From Hypsibius dujardini (Eukaryota; Tardigrada; Eutardigrada; Parachela; Hypsibiidae): 27,921 nucleotides of DNA. This document shows positions 11,064 through 20,823 of this stretch, in pieces (positions within the stretch are counted from its first letter, which is position 1; each line of letters opens with the position of its first letter). The position numbers and the translations under genes were made by a program. Location of the stretch: positions 1-27,921 of the forward strand of contig LRSR01012286.1 in the NCBI GenBank assembly GCA_001579985.1, in the 5' to 3' direction. The notes under the pieces were generated by a model that was not told where the DNA came from, searched no databases, and was given only the letters and a program-made list of their open reading frames with translations.

Positions 11064-11366
11064 CCTGCACCATTGAAATTACGTTGAGTGAAGACAAGGG
11101 AGACATGATTGATAGACTTATTACTCTCGAAGGTGCAATCCTAGTAAATTAAAAAAGCAATACGAGTCAGTGCCGTAGAACCTCGTTTATTATTTCTATC
11201 GGTACGGTTCTTTATGTGAACAAGAGTTGAGCAGCAAGGTCAAGTGGACAGGTATCAATCAATCAATCAATCAAGGTATCAATCGAGAGTCGAGAAATGT
11301 AGTCCCGCCCTTACAGGGCCAAGTTGATTTTTACGTTCCACCAATGAGATGGAAAAGAACGAGCTC

Positions 11367-11429
11367 CACCCTTGCTCGGTGGGTGACCACCCTTGCTCGG
11401 TGTGTGAACACCCTTCCTCGGTGTGTGAC
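11367..11429. promoter_or_regulatory. Three 21-bp direct repeats upstream of copy B
   Basis: The units at 11367-11387, 11388-11408 and 11409-11429 follow CACCCTTGCTCGGTGKGTGA. They lie about 50 bp upstream of a TATA-like box and about 150-210 bp before the start codon. A cis-regulatory role is inferred from position only. Confidence 0.5.
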
Positions 11430-11480
11430 TGTCCGACATGATCCGATCGATATGCCAGATACAAATTAGCAGAACCCGGA

Positions 11481-11488
11481 TATAAAGA
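11481..11488 (+). promoter_or_regulatory. TATA-like box of copy B
   Basis: TATAAAGA lies about 95 bp upstream of the ATG at 11580, which would place transcription start near 11510-11515 and give a short leader. No experimental start is known. Confidence 0.45.
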
Positions 11489-11579
11489 GGGTGGAGTGAA
11501 TCTGGAAACCACACGACTTTTCATTTACAGCTTGTGTTAATTTTTTTTTGCGCCGAATAAGGTAAGAGTCTGCTGAGCC

Positions 11580-14500
11580 ATGTACGGAATTTTGTTGGAG
11601 AGTATCGTGACCTTTATCAAAAAGACCTATAGCGAGGAGAAGTGGGAGCTGATTCAGACCACCGCTCGAATTGATCAGGAAAACTTTAGCGCACATCAGG
11701 TCTACGCGGAAACGCTTATCCCGCGTATTGTCGACGCCTGTCATCTCCATCTCGGTCTACCCAAGGACGAAATACTCAGCGCGTTCGGGAAAACTTTCGT
11801 TGATTTCATTTCCCAATATGGTTATGATAAGGTTGGTCCCTTTTTAGCATCTTTAATTGATTTTATCAACAATATCTCATTGACGGTCGTGCCGCTAATT
11901 TTTTGTCTTGTCATGGGAGAAACTTCACGTGAGATAGCATTTTTGTCTTTAAAAAGATCCTGAAAGTCGTCGGGCGAAACTTCCGGGACTTTCTCAACGG
12001 ACTCGACAACATCCATGAGTATCTTCGCTACTCCTATCCCAAACTCAAGCCACCGTCCTTCTTCTGCGAGCAAGAGAGCCGAACTGGGCTCATTCTGCAT
12101 TATCGCAGTCGGCGACGATATGATGGATTCACGCAGTATGTGATGGGACAGTTGAAAGCGGTGGGACGGAGCTTCTACAAGCAGGAGATCACTGTCAGCA
12201 TCCTGCGACAGGAAACGACCGGGAATATGGTTCACGTGACGTACCAGTTAACCTTTGACAATTCAGGTCAGTGCAAGTTTAAATAGTTTTAATAGTAGTA
12301 ATAATAGCCGTAATAGTAGTAATAGTGAAATAGTTTTTCCAAAATAAGCTGAATTAAAATACTTGCTCAAACTTAGAAGGGGTCGGAGCGGTAGCCAACA
12401 CGACAATCTACTACATTTTTTTTCTCAGATAGTCAACTAAATATGCACATTTTAGAAATAATTTTGGCTGCCCACAAGCCCTGATCTTGGCGAGAGAAAA
12501 ATCGAAAGTTTCTTTATTGCACTGACCGTTTAATCATTGATTTCACCGATTGATTGCTTGATCTAACTTTATTTAGGAAATCACACCCTTTCCCACCCAT
12601 TCACTATAGTCCCACCCCTTCCCCACCCTTTCCACTATGATCCTACCCATCCAATTTTTTTAATTGAAATACAATAAAAAATGACTTTCAAGACGTAACC
12701 AAGATACTTGGTTATTCATAAGATATAGTACTGATTGATGGAATGATCGACAGTAAGACTACGTGGTGGAAAATGAAGAAAACTGACATAGACAAAGAAG
12801 GCATTGAATTGTGACTAAAACAAGTTTCAAGTCATACAAATGAATAAAGAATGAACTGAAATGTGTCACAGCCCTGTCGCAGATGACGGGGACCGGTCAG
12901 ATGACAATCAAGCTATTTCCGACTCGGAACAGACAGGCTCCCAAGAAGCGGAGCAGCTTTACTAACCAAAGATATCGGCAGCGACAGATCTCAAGCCGCC
13001 GTAATTAGATAAAATCTTGTAACCGCTAAAACAATCCTTATTTTGTCTCGTGGGGTTCGATTTCATCTGTAATAAATCAAGAACAGCCATCCGTTTCATT
13101 ACTTAACTTTATTCAAATTAAAATACGAAAAGGGTGAGAGAAGGGTGGGACAATAGTGAAAGGGTGGGAGAAGGGTGGGACAATAGTGAAAGGGTGGGAC
13201 AAGGGTGGGACAATAGTGGTACCCTTTTATTTATGGCTTGATTACATTTTTTCCATAAACAATTTTCAGAGGGGAAAACCCATAATGTCTTCGCTTTATG
13301 TTGTTTAATAGAGCTATAACTACAATGGTTTTCAAAATTTATTTCATCGGCGTGGTTCTGAAAATTTATTTTATTCAGAATTTCAAAGTTGGGGAAACAC
13401 TGGAGGTTCCATTTTCCCGACCGGACACTTCGGAGTGAGGTTTCAGAAATTACGCATAGCTCCGCCCCCTGACTTCCAGAGAAGATTCTGCTAGTACCAA
13501 TCGATATCAAATTGAATTCTGAGAGGAAAAATGTCAAAATCTTTTAAATCAAAAAATAATCATTTCTCAAAAATAAAATTTTTACAGCGCAGTGAGAATC
13601 ATAGCAATTAGAAACCTTCAGTGTTTCCCCACCTTTGAAATTCTGAATAAAACAAATTGTCAAAGCCACGCCAATGAAATAGTTGTTAAAAATTATCATA
13701 GTTATAGCTCTATAAACAACATAAAGCGGAGACATTCTGGGTTCCCTGTCTTAAATCGTAATGAGAAAAATAATCTAATTGTAAGTGAAATAAAATCAAT
13801 CAAGCAAGTAAGCACTAAATTCAATAGTTAAGCGGTTAGTGCAAAAGGGACCCTTCCAATTATTTTTCGCCAAGACCAAAGTTTGAGGGCAGACAAAATA
13901 TATTTCTAAAATGTGCCTATTTAGTTAACTATCTGTGAAAAAAAATTCAGGCAGATTTACGTGCCGACTACCCTTCCGACCCCTTGTTAGTCATGTCATT
14001 AACGCCCGTAATTACACTTCATACTCCTTATGGGAAAAAATTCTGTATTATTCGTTCTTTTGTGATGTCGACAGCGTATCAAGTCAAAGCGGTTACGGAG
14101 AACACGACCAATCTTCCACTGCGAATGGATGTGTTCTACGACCTCTTCCCGTTCCACATTCTCTTTGATCGGGAGATGGTGATCCGTAGCATTGGGAAAA
14201 GCCTGAGGGCCACGGTGGACGAGATCACCGGATACGACGTGACTCAGGTCTTCTCCCTGAAAAAACCACTGATCGAGTTTAATTGGGATTCGGTAAATAC
14301 AGTCACACACATTCATCGGTCATGTCAGGCTTTGTTAATGTCGCTGACGCCACCGGCTGACGCCACCGGCTGATGCAGTAGCTATACAGTTAAAATGAAA
14401 TTCACCCTTCCACCGTTCTCGGTGAATGCCCCGTCATGGACGGTGTGATTTCATGAAATAATGTACCGCTTTTTCAATCCGCGGGCAGATCATTAGCAGG

Positions 14501-17500
14501 ACAAACACCATGTTCGAGCTGGCAACCATTGATCCGATTCGGGGAAAAGAGGAAGCTGAGGACGATACTTACATGTGGTTTGATGAGAAAGGTCAGTTGC
14601 GAGTGAGCAAAACCAATGAAGCTGACCCGATAACTAAATAAACCATTTATAAGCAATACTCGTACCGAGTATTAGAGATATGCTGGATTGTTGCACTATA
14701 TGTTAAACTAACAGTTAAAAGTGCACTCTTCTGTCCCACAGGGAAGAAACGCTCGTCGGTGGTCACGCAGGAGGACGATAATGGAACGTTTCTCCGTCTG
14801 AAAGGACAGATGCTGTTTGTGAAGGAATGGGAGTCCATGTTGTTCCTGGGAACGGCAGTGTAAGTGCCACGACCTGTTCCAATACCAATTAAACGTAACC
14901 ACGTACTACGACTACCGGTATATGGCCTGGCTTTGGCGAACCAGCGGTCGCGAATAAAACAAGTCACGACCGGACATGGCTCTTAGCCTGTACAGCTACT
15001 TGCAGGTTACTTGCAAACTTTTAATTTGACGTATCGTGAGCCGCAAGACTACACATGTTTTACAAAGTTTTAATTTCTCTAAGCAAAAACCGGCCAAAAT
15101 CTGGTTGTAAAATACAAAGAAATAGACTCTACTCATTTGGAAAGGATATCTGAAAATTAAGACGGAAATTCGGCACAGTGGAAACTGAAAACGCGTGACA
15201 GACTGAATCAATAGAAGAAAACGACAACAAATCAAAGTTTCTGGGCAATGAAATTAATAATGCGTATATTGTGTTGATTGATCGATAAGCCGGTTTGAAA
15301 TTTTCACCAGTCAAAACAAAGTGTGATCTTGTTTGCCAAGTCACACCACATCAAAAGTTTGCAAGTAACCGGCAAGCAGCTGCATGGATATGGCTCCTTC
15401 CGGATAAAGCCGGGTATGGCTCCCTACGGTAGACCACTGCACTTCCTACAGGGGAGAACTGAAAACTACAAGTTAAAACAAGTGCAAAATAATTTGTACA
15501 TGTTGGAGCTTGGCCTATAAAGGAAGAGAAACCCACAGGAACATGCTAAACACCTCAGACACAGTTGGAATTACTGTTGTACGTAATTGAAGGCACTTTG
15601 TATAAATTTCAACGGGAAGCCGTTTCGCAGAAAATCTATCGACAGGTTGAAGCTCGACAGGGAATAAACAAAAAAGACGGACAAAAAATCAAATAAAACT
15701 GCAAGAGCAGAAACGGAGGCTTTGAAGATCGGTTATAGAGAACTGGGTACTAAACTGCATGTACAGACAGGTATACCGGTATATACAGGTATAAGTATAT
15801 ATATATATACGTTTGCGTGTGTACCGAGAGACTTTGTTATTACTGGCTCATACCTCCGTACCGCAAAACTAAAACGATAAAGATGTTTTAACTGCCTTTC
15901 ACCGACCTGCTCTATCTCACTACAGTGAAAGTGCTGAGATTCGAACGACGTCACATTGTCATTTCTACTTTACTGTCTCAAACTTCAAAGTAGCAACGGC
16001 CGGCTCCGAGCAACCGGTTCAATAGAAATAAACTCACGTGACCGTTCGAATCTCAGGACTTTGACTGTAGTATTAAAATGACCTTTGAAAGAATTGGCTG
16101 CAGTGATTTGCGACTTTCTACAGTGCGATCCGCTAATGTGTCTTTACAGTCTGCAAGACCTCGAAGTCTTGTCATCGACCGGGCTTTACCTGAATGACCT
16201 CAGCATGCACGATAATAGTCGTGACCTAGTCCTAGCTGGTGCGCAACAGGGCGTTGAAATGAAACTCATCCTCAAGCAGGTTAGTGCTTATACGTGTCTT
16301 CGAAAGTTGAACAGTGGGTTCAACTAGATCACACTCGCGATTCAGGAACAAACGAGGACAAAGTCATTGGATGACGCCCTGCGTCGTCTGGAAAAGGAAC
16401 GAGCGAAGAACCGCGAAATGATGTACAAGCTTCTGCCGAAGCAGCTGGCCAACGAAATCCTGTCCTCCAACCTGAACAACGACAGCGAACTGATGATCAC
16501 GGAGAAAGTGGAGCTGGCCCAGCAGGCAACCATTTTCGCTTGTATCACCCGGCAAACCGACCAGAACGATGGGGCTTCCCATGCCGAATACGTTCGCCAG
16601 ACGGTCACTATCCAAAAGCAGATGGAAATGATGGCGGAACGTTTCGGCTTCTTTACGGTACGACCTAAAAAGAAACAGGATTAGTAAGATACGAGCGCAC
16701 TGTAGACGTCCTTGCTATTTCTTACCATGTGAAAGGTCGAAACCACTCAAACGTCATTTATGGCGGTAAGTGGAATTCCCATCGCAACGGAGGTCAACGA
16801 AGAGAACGCCTGTTTCTTGGCTAAGAAGCTGGCCCGATTTGCGAATTCGCTGACCCAGGTCCAGGCTTCTGCAGGTAATTTATTACATCCAATGGAATGA
16901 CTAGGTTGTAGACGGAAATCTGACTATGCACAAATGGCTTTTGCCAGCGATCCACACGGGAGCGGTTGTCTATTCTGTCATCGGGTGCCGGTTTCCACGC
17001 CTGTGCGTTTTCGGGTCGACCGTTACCTCGGCGCAGCAGCTCTTGAATCTTTGCACGGTAAGCAGCCGATAATTGTTTTCCACACGTACTCTGTACGCAC
17101 TCGGCAAATATCATGCGTTAATCAAATTAAGCCCTTTCACTCGAAGGCGTGTACCCGGCCACGCAATGAACGAGTGTAATGGCTTGACTCGGTCAGCGGC
17201 GCGAGGTTTTCGCCACGTGTTTACAAGTTGCGCTTTAGATTATATAAATGTGCGTTGACTGTTCGACTGTTTGACTGTTTGAAATCTCGCCCATCACCAG
17301 CCCAATCTGGGAGCCACGCAGATCTTGGTGTCAGAAAGCACGCGAGCTCGTCTGAGCAAGGACACTGCCAACAAGTTCCAAGCCGGTCCGCCGCTTCCGG
17401 TGAAGAATGGCTCGGTATGTCCGCCAAGGGTGCAGGTTCCCATCTTCGAGTCTGTATACTCCCACTCCCATCGGCTGTAGCATTATCGTTGCAGGATAAC

Positions 17501-17536
17501 AAGGACGCCCTGAAATCATACATTCTCCTAATCTGA
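11580..17536 (+). CDS. Soluble guanylyl cyclase-like heme sensor with inactive cyclase domain, copy B
   Basis: Exons: 11580-11831, 11957-12266, 14075-14292, 14489-14591, 14742-14859, 16150-16279, 16346-16657, 16736-16874, 16912-17057, 17301-17414, 17495-17536 (stop TGA). All are GT-AG, all phases agree, and the product is 627 residues. H-NOX spans residues 1-187: His104 proximal heme ligand, Pro117, and Tyr133/Ser135/Arg137 of Y-x-S-x-R. H-NOXA spans about 188-377, the charged helix about 378-403, and the cyclase domain 404-627. Known catalytic positions are lost: FSDIV reads FACIT (Asp to Cys443), VETIGDAY reads VETTQTSF (Asp to Thr487), and VNTASR reads VTSAQQ (Asn to Thr566, Arg to Gln570). 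The guanine-contact equivalents Glu483 and Cys559 remain. The last exon was chosen because [10 protein letters not shown] aligns with the family C-terminus; reading through exon 10 instead would end near 17480. The product is probably a gas-responsive pseudoenzyme or dimer partner (inference). Confidence 0.93.
12513..13853. repeat. Nested foldback repeat in intron 2 of copy B
   Basis: Inner arms about 13211-13420 and 13609-13853 are inverted copies (for example TTCAGAATTTCAAAG against CTTTGAAATTCTGAA, and TTATGTTGTTTA against AAACAACATAAA). A further partial arm at about 12513-12580 (TTGCACTGACCGTTTAAT) matches the reverse complement of the right end. A 31-bp minisatellite occurs in opposite orientations at 12582-12652 and 13128-13210. 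No transposase was found, so it appears to be a composite non-autonomous element. Confidence 0.75.
13128..13210. repeat. G-rich minisatellite of about 31 bp
   Basis: Repeats of AAGGGTGGGACAATAGTGA alternating with a GGGTGGGAG segment. The inverse version is at 12582-12652 (CCCACCCATTCACTATAGT). The unit lacks stops in one minus-strand frame, which explains a leucine/serine/proline-rich open frame that is not a gene. Confidence 0.85.
15005..15370. mobile_element. Inverted-repeat element in intron 5 of copy B
   Basis: It begins GGTTACTTGCAAACTTTT and ends with the inverse AAAAGTTTGCAAGTAACC; 366 bp, AT-rich interior. No coding capacity and no clear target duplication. The rest of this intron (14860-16149) shows only a TA microsatellite near 15795-15810 and the MITE at 15923. 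Confidence 0.8.
15923..16067. mobile_element. Small TA-flanked MITE
   Basis: A 145-bp element. The left arm CAGTGAAAGTGCTGAGATTC pairs with GAATCTCAGGACTTTGACTG at the right, with TA on each side (15921-15922 and 16068-16069). It ends 82 bp before exon 6 of copy B. Confidence 0.85.
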
Positions 17537-18669
17537 ATCCACGATACATCAACTCCACAACTCTACTTCCTGCGATTCTCTTAAACTCTTTTTTCAACAA
17601 CTGTATTGCCGATAATTTTATCATTAGAAGTTAATCCGTAAATTTCCACCTACTGCACGCACGGATTCCATTTGATGTTGTATTCATTTGTATTTCTTGT
17701 AAATATTCCAAAGGTTTTTTCCCCGTTCCCAGTCTTCTAGGTGTTCGTCTGTAAAATTTCTCGTTTACTGTGCGTACAGTTTACTAGCACATTTACCGGT
17801 ACATTTACTAAGGGTATTTAAAGTTCGCTTATTTGCAGCGATTATTTCGCTAATTCAAACTCGCTAATCTCTCTGGTTTTGCACGCCCTTGCAACGGTGA
17901 TACGAGAACACACCCCCTGGCTTACCTGAGGCTCTGTCTCCTTCGCTAATCTCAACTGACATGGACCACTCAGCAGACAGATGCACACAATGAGCGAGCA
18001 GATAACCGAGAAAAGCAGCTTCTTGGCTGCTTTTCTCGCTTATCTTCAAAACCAGGGAGATTAGCGAGTTTGAAATAGCGAAATAAACGCTGCAAATAAA
18101 CGCTGCAAATAAGCGAACTTTGAATGTCCTTACTCTGTACATGTGTGTGTCATGTATCAGTTTTTTGTTCTTATGTTTCGCTGGTCTTTTTGTTTGTTCA
18201 CTATAAATCAATAATTAGAGATGAATAAAGAACTGATTAATAAGGGAAAATACTAGAGCCAGTGGGTCTCTCGTTCCTCAGCTTGAGCGCACGCGGAAGA
18301 TCTGTGAGTGCATTCGGCGAATTTTTCAGCTGTCAACAAACACGTGCAAAACGGACCGAGCCGCGCTTTTCCACTGCTGGATCAAAAGTGCGAAAAAGAG
18401 CGAATTATGCAAAATATCTGCGCAGAAGTGCTTTTGTGAAGTGGGTATCCGTGATCAAATCTAACGGCCCCCCCCACCCCGCTAGTGCGCATCCGCTTTG
18501 CCGGCGAGGAGGTCCCTTTTCATTTTAACAGTAGAATATCGTCGACGTGTACCACTCTCCTTGACATTGATTTCATTCTTCATTCCGGTTGTTTGTAGGA
18601 AATATTTTTAACGATTCAGCAGCTATCGTTTTGATTTTTGTTTTGGGCTTCCATAAACTCATTACCAAA
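17537..18669. other. Intergenic: 3' flank of copy B and 5' region of the fucosyltransferase
   Basis: No gene found. It contains the MITE at 17811-18130 and an AATAAA at about 18223 that could be a polyadenylation signal for copy B, which would place the MITE in its 3' untranslated region. An acceptor-like TTTGTAG at about 18592-18598 could end a 5' untranslated intron of the downstream gene. Confidence 0.45.
17811..18130. mobile_element. TA-flanked MITE, family 2 copy 2
   Basis: The 320-bp inverse-orientation copy of 9306-9612, starting AGGGTATTTAAAGTTCGCTT. TA lies at 17809-17810 and 18131-18132. Near the right end the block AATAAACGCTGCA is tandemly repeated, a local slippage event absent from the other copy. 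Confidence 0.92.
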
Positions 18670-20669
18670 ATGAAGGGCAATACCGAATACGCTACAATAC
18701 CTCTTCTGAGCGACGAGTCAGACGACGAAGAACTCGACCGTATTTTTTCACCAGCAAGGGTGATGGGCAAGAACAACCAAAAAGTACATAAAAGCCGGCA
18801 AGGCAGCAAGCTGGTTATATCGACTAACCAATCCAAGCTGCGATTAAATGAACAACAAACCACCATTAATATGGACGCGGATTCCGTCATACCTTCCAGC
18901 GGATCGTTCAATGTACGGTATGTAAGAACTAAGCAGTCATACAGGTATTAATAAACGGGATAATGAAAAATGCTAAACTCTTATTTCAAGATCGGCCGAT
19001 GAGAAACACTGCTTCCAGTATAACTGGATAGTTGTGCTGCTGTTATCCACACTGCTGTCCTGGTTTTCATGGAGCGCTTTCAAACAGATCAGCCAAGGTT
19101 ACAACATCGCGCATCACCATGGCTCTTCCAAATTCAACGTAACCGGTCAATGCTTCTGGACGTCAAATTTCGACGGCAGCTGGGCATTCGGGAATCGTAC
19201 CATCTGGCTCGCCAACATGACGAGTCAATTCGAGGTAAATCCGCAGGCCAACGTATGTTCCCACAGGGCAACATATGTTTCCCCCAGGGTAACGTATGTC
19301 CCACAGGGCAATGTTCCCATAGGCCAATGTATGTTCCCACTGGGCAACGTATGTTCCCACAGGGTAACGTATGTCCCACAGGGCAACGTATATTCCCACA
19401 GGGCAACGTATGTTCCCATAGGGCAACGTATGTTCCGACTGGACAACGTATGTTCCCACAGGGCAACGTATGTCCCACAGGGCAATGTTCCCACAGGGCA
19501 ACGTATATTCCCACAGGGCAACGTATATTCCCACAGGGCAACGTATATTCCCACAGGGCAACGTCTGTTTCCACAATTTATTACCAATACCGTATTTGCA
19601 CTTCCATGTGTAGGTTCTTTCCCAATTCAACGACAAAAACAGCAAAGAACGAGTCATTGACATTGAAGGATGCTCCGCTAAAGAGTTGATTGGTTTGACC
19701 ATCGCCCGGCTTCGAATGCGCTTCGAAGATCGTCAACTGAAAAGGTCGAGCCACATGTTTCCCGAAGGACACCGTGCTGGGCCCTTCATCGCACATCCTG
19801 AACTAGCGAGAAAGGGTTTCGGTCTCGGTAACTTTATGTTCATTCTGGCCACGGGGCATGGACTGGCTGCTGCAAACAACCGAACGTTTGTCTTGTTGAA
19901 CGAACACGAACACGAGCGGCCGTTCCTGGACTTGCGAACCCAGCATCGTGAATCCCTTGAACTCTTCGGGGTGGAGGATCCCCATTCAGCCAACAAGGCT
20001 ATCGTCCACGCAGAAAAGGCCTTCGGTAAATATGATCCTTCCCTGGAAAGCTTTGCCCGAACATCCGGGAAAGAAAACATCCTCATTGACGGTTACCTGC
20101 AAGTACATCAGGTATTTGAGCCTTATCGGGAGGAAATACGGAGCATGTTTGTACTCAAAAAGTCAGTGACCGAAGAAGCCATTAAGGTGCTGAAGGCCGG
20201 AATGGACATTTTTTCCCGAACTGAGTTCGCATCAAAGCTGAAAATCCTACCGAGGCTCGTTGGTGTTCATGTCCGGCGGGGCGATATCACAACGGGAAAG
20301 AACTTGGAGTTCGGTCATAAGCCAGCGTCAGACGAGTACCTCTTGCGAACGGTATTGCACATGCAGACCCAGCATGAGCCGGTGGTGTTCGTCGTCATCA
20401 GCAACGACATCGCCTATTGTCGAAATCTATTTTCGGACGAAAATTTCATATTCATGGATCTTCACGAATTCGCGGAAGTCGATATGGCCATCTTGACGGT
20501 GATGGACTACTTGGTGCTCAGTGTGGGCACCTTTGGATGGTGGGGCGCATATCTGAGTGACGCGAGAGAAGTGTATTACTACCGGGATTGGCCGCGCAGT
20601 GGGAGTCCCATGGAAAAGGGCATCAACCATAAGGATTACTTTCTGAGTTCTTGGATTCCCAAAGTGTGA
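18670..20669 (+). CDS. Alpha-1,2-fucosyltransferase-like glycosyltransferase (GT11)
   Basis: Exons: 18670-18917, 18991-19234, 19614-20669 (stop TGA); GT-AG, phases agree, 515 residues. Type II topology: a cytosolic acidic N-terminus (LLSDESDDEELDR), one transmembrane helix at about residues 95-112 (WIVVLLLSTLLSWFSW), a stem with three sequons (NVT, NRT, NMT), and a lumenal catalytic domain. GT11 hallmarks are GFGLGNFMF, the donor-binding HVRRGD (residues 383-388) and the C-terminal SVGTFGWWGAYL (FGWW at 471-474). Family reaction: transfer of fucose from GDP-fucose to galactose O-2 in the Golgi. The acceptor is unknown. The start ATG follows CAAA. An AATAAA lies 149 bp past the stop. Intron 2 is filled by a 20-bp minisatellite. 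Confidence 0.92.
19241..19565. repeat. 20-bp minisatellite filling intron 2 of the fucosyltransferase
   Basis: About 16 units of the type CCCACAGGGCAACGTATGTT with variants (ATATT, GGTAACG, ATAGGCC), a few truncated. Each unit contains an acceptor-like CCCACAG/GG and a donor-like GTATGT. Since 20 is not a multiple of 3 and the unit has no stop, long open frames exist on both strands; these are artefacts. Confidence 0.93.
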
Positions 20670-20817
20670 TAGAATATTTAGAGGAAGAGATTACCTCCCA
20701 AGTAATCTGCGTGTAAGATGGAAACCACGCCCGATGCTTCGCCGTCCTCTGTGTGATCACCTTTTCTTCCTCGTATTCGTCCAAGAATTAATTTCCTTGA
20801 AGCGAAATCCGGTTGCC

Positions 20818-20823
20818 AATAAA
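20818..20823 (+). terminator. Polyadenylation signal of the fucosyltransferase
   Basis: Canonical AATAAA 149 bp downstream of the stop codon, followed within about 20 bp by TTTTC-rich DNA. Confidence 0.6.

Larger units (their letters stand above)
8777..11366. other. Repeat-rich spacer between the SLC6 gene and copy B
   Basis: No supportable gene. It should include the SLC6 promoter at its left. It holds four inverted-repeat or dispersed elements listed separately, a TG microsatellite (about 9920-9980), a poor open frame at 10736-10933 without family similarity, and three 22-bp tandem units at 10998-11063. Positions 9616-9860 and 10560-10990 show nothing I recognise. Confidence 0.6.

Noticed and set aside
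13118-13537. Minus-strand 139-codon open frame with a Leu-Ser-His-Pro repeat
   Set aside because: Combination of the G-rich minisatellite and one arm of a foldback repeat, inside intron 2 of copy B.
15930-16070. tRNA-like GTTCGAATC motifs
   Set aside because: The motif belongs to the inverted arms of a 145-bp MITE; no cloverleaf or intact arms are present.
17415-17482. Reading copy B straight through exon 10 to a stop at about 17480
   Set aside because: Splicing 17414 to 17495 gives [10 protein letters not shown], which aligns with the conserved cyclase C-terminus; the read-through tail does not.
19241-19565. CRISPR-like array
   Set aside because: Repeats are contiguous 20-bp units with no unique spacers, within an intron of an animal gene.
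19034-19702. Open frames of 120-208 codons on both strands
   Set aside because: Produced by the 20-bp minisatellite without stops. Only 19034-19234 at the left end is true exon 2 of the fucosyltransferase.
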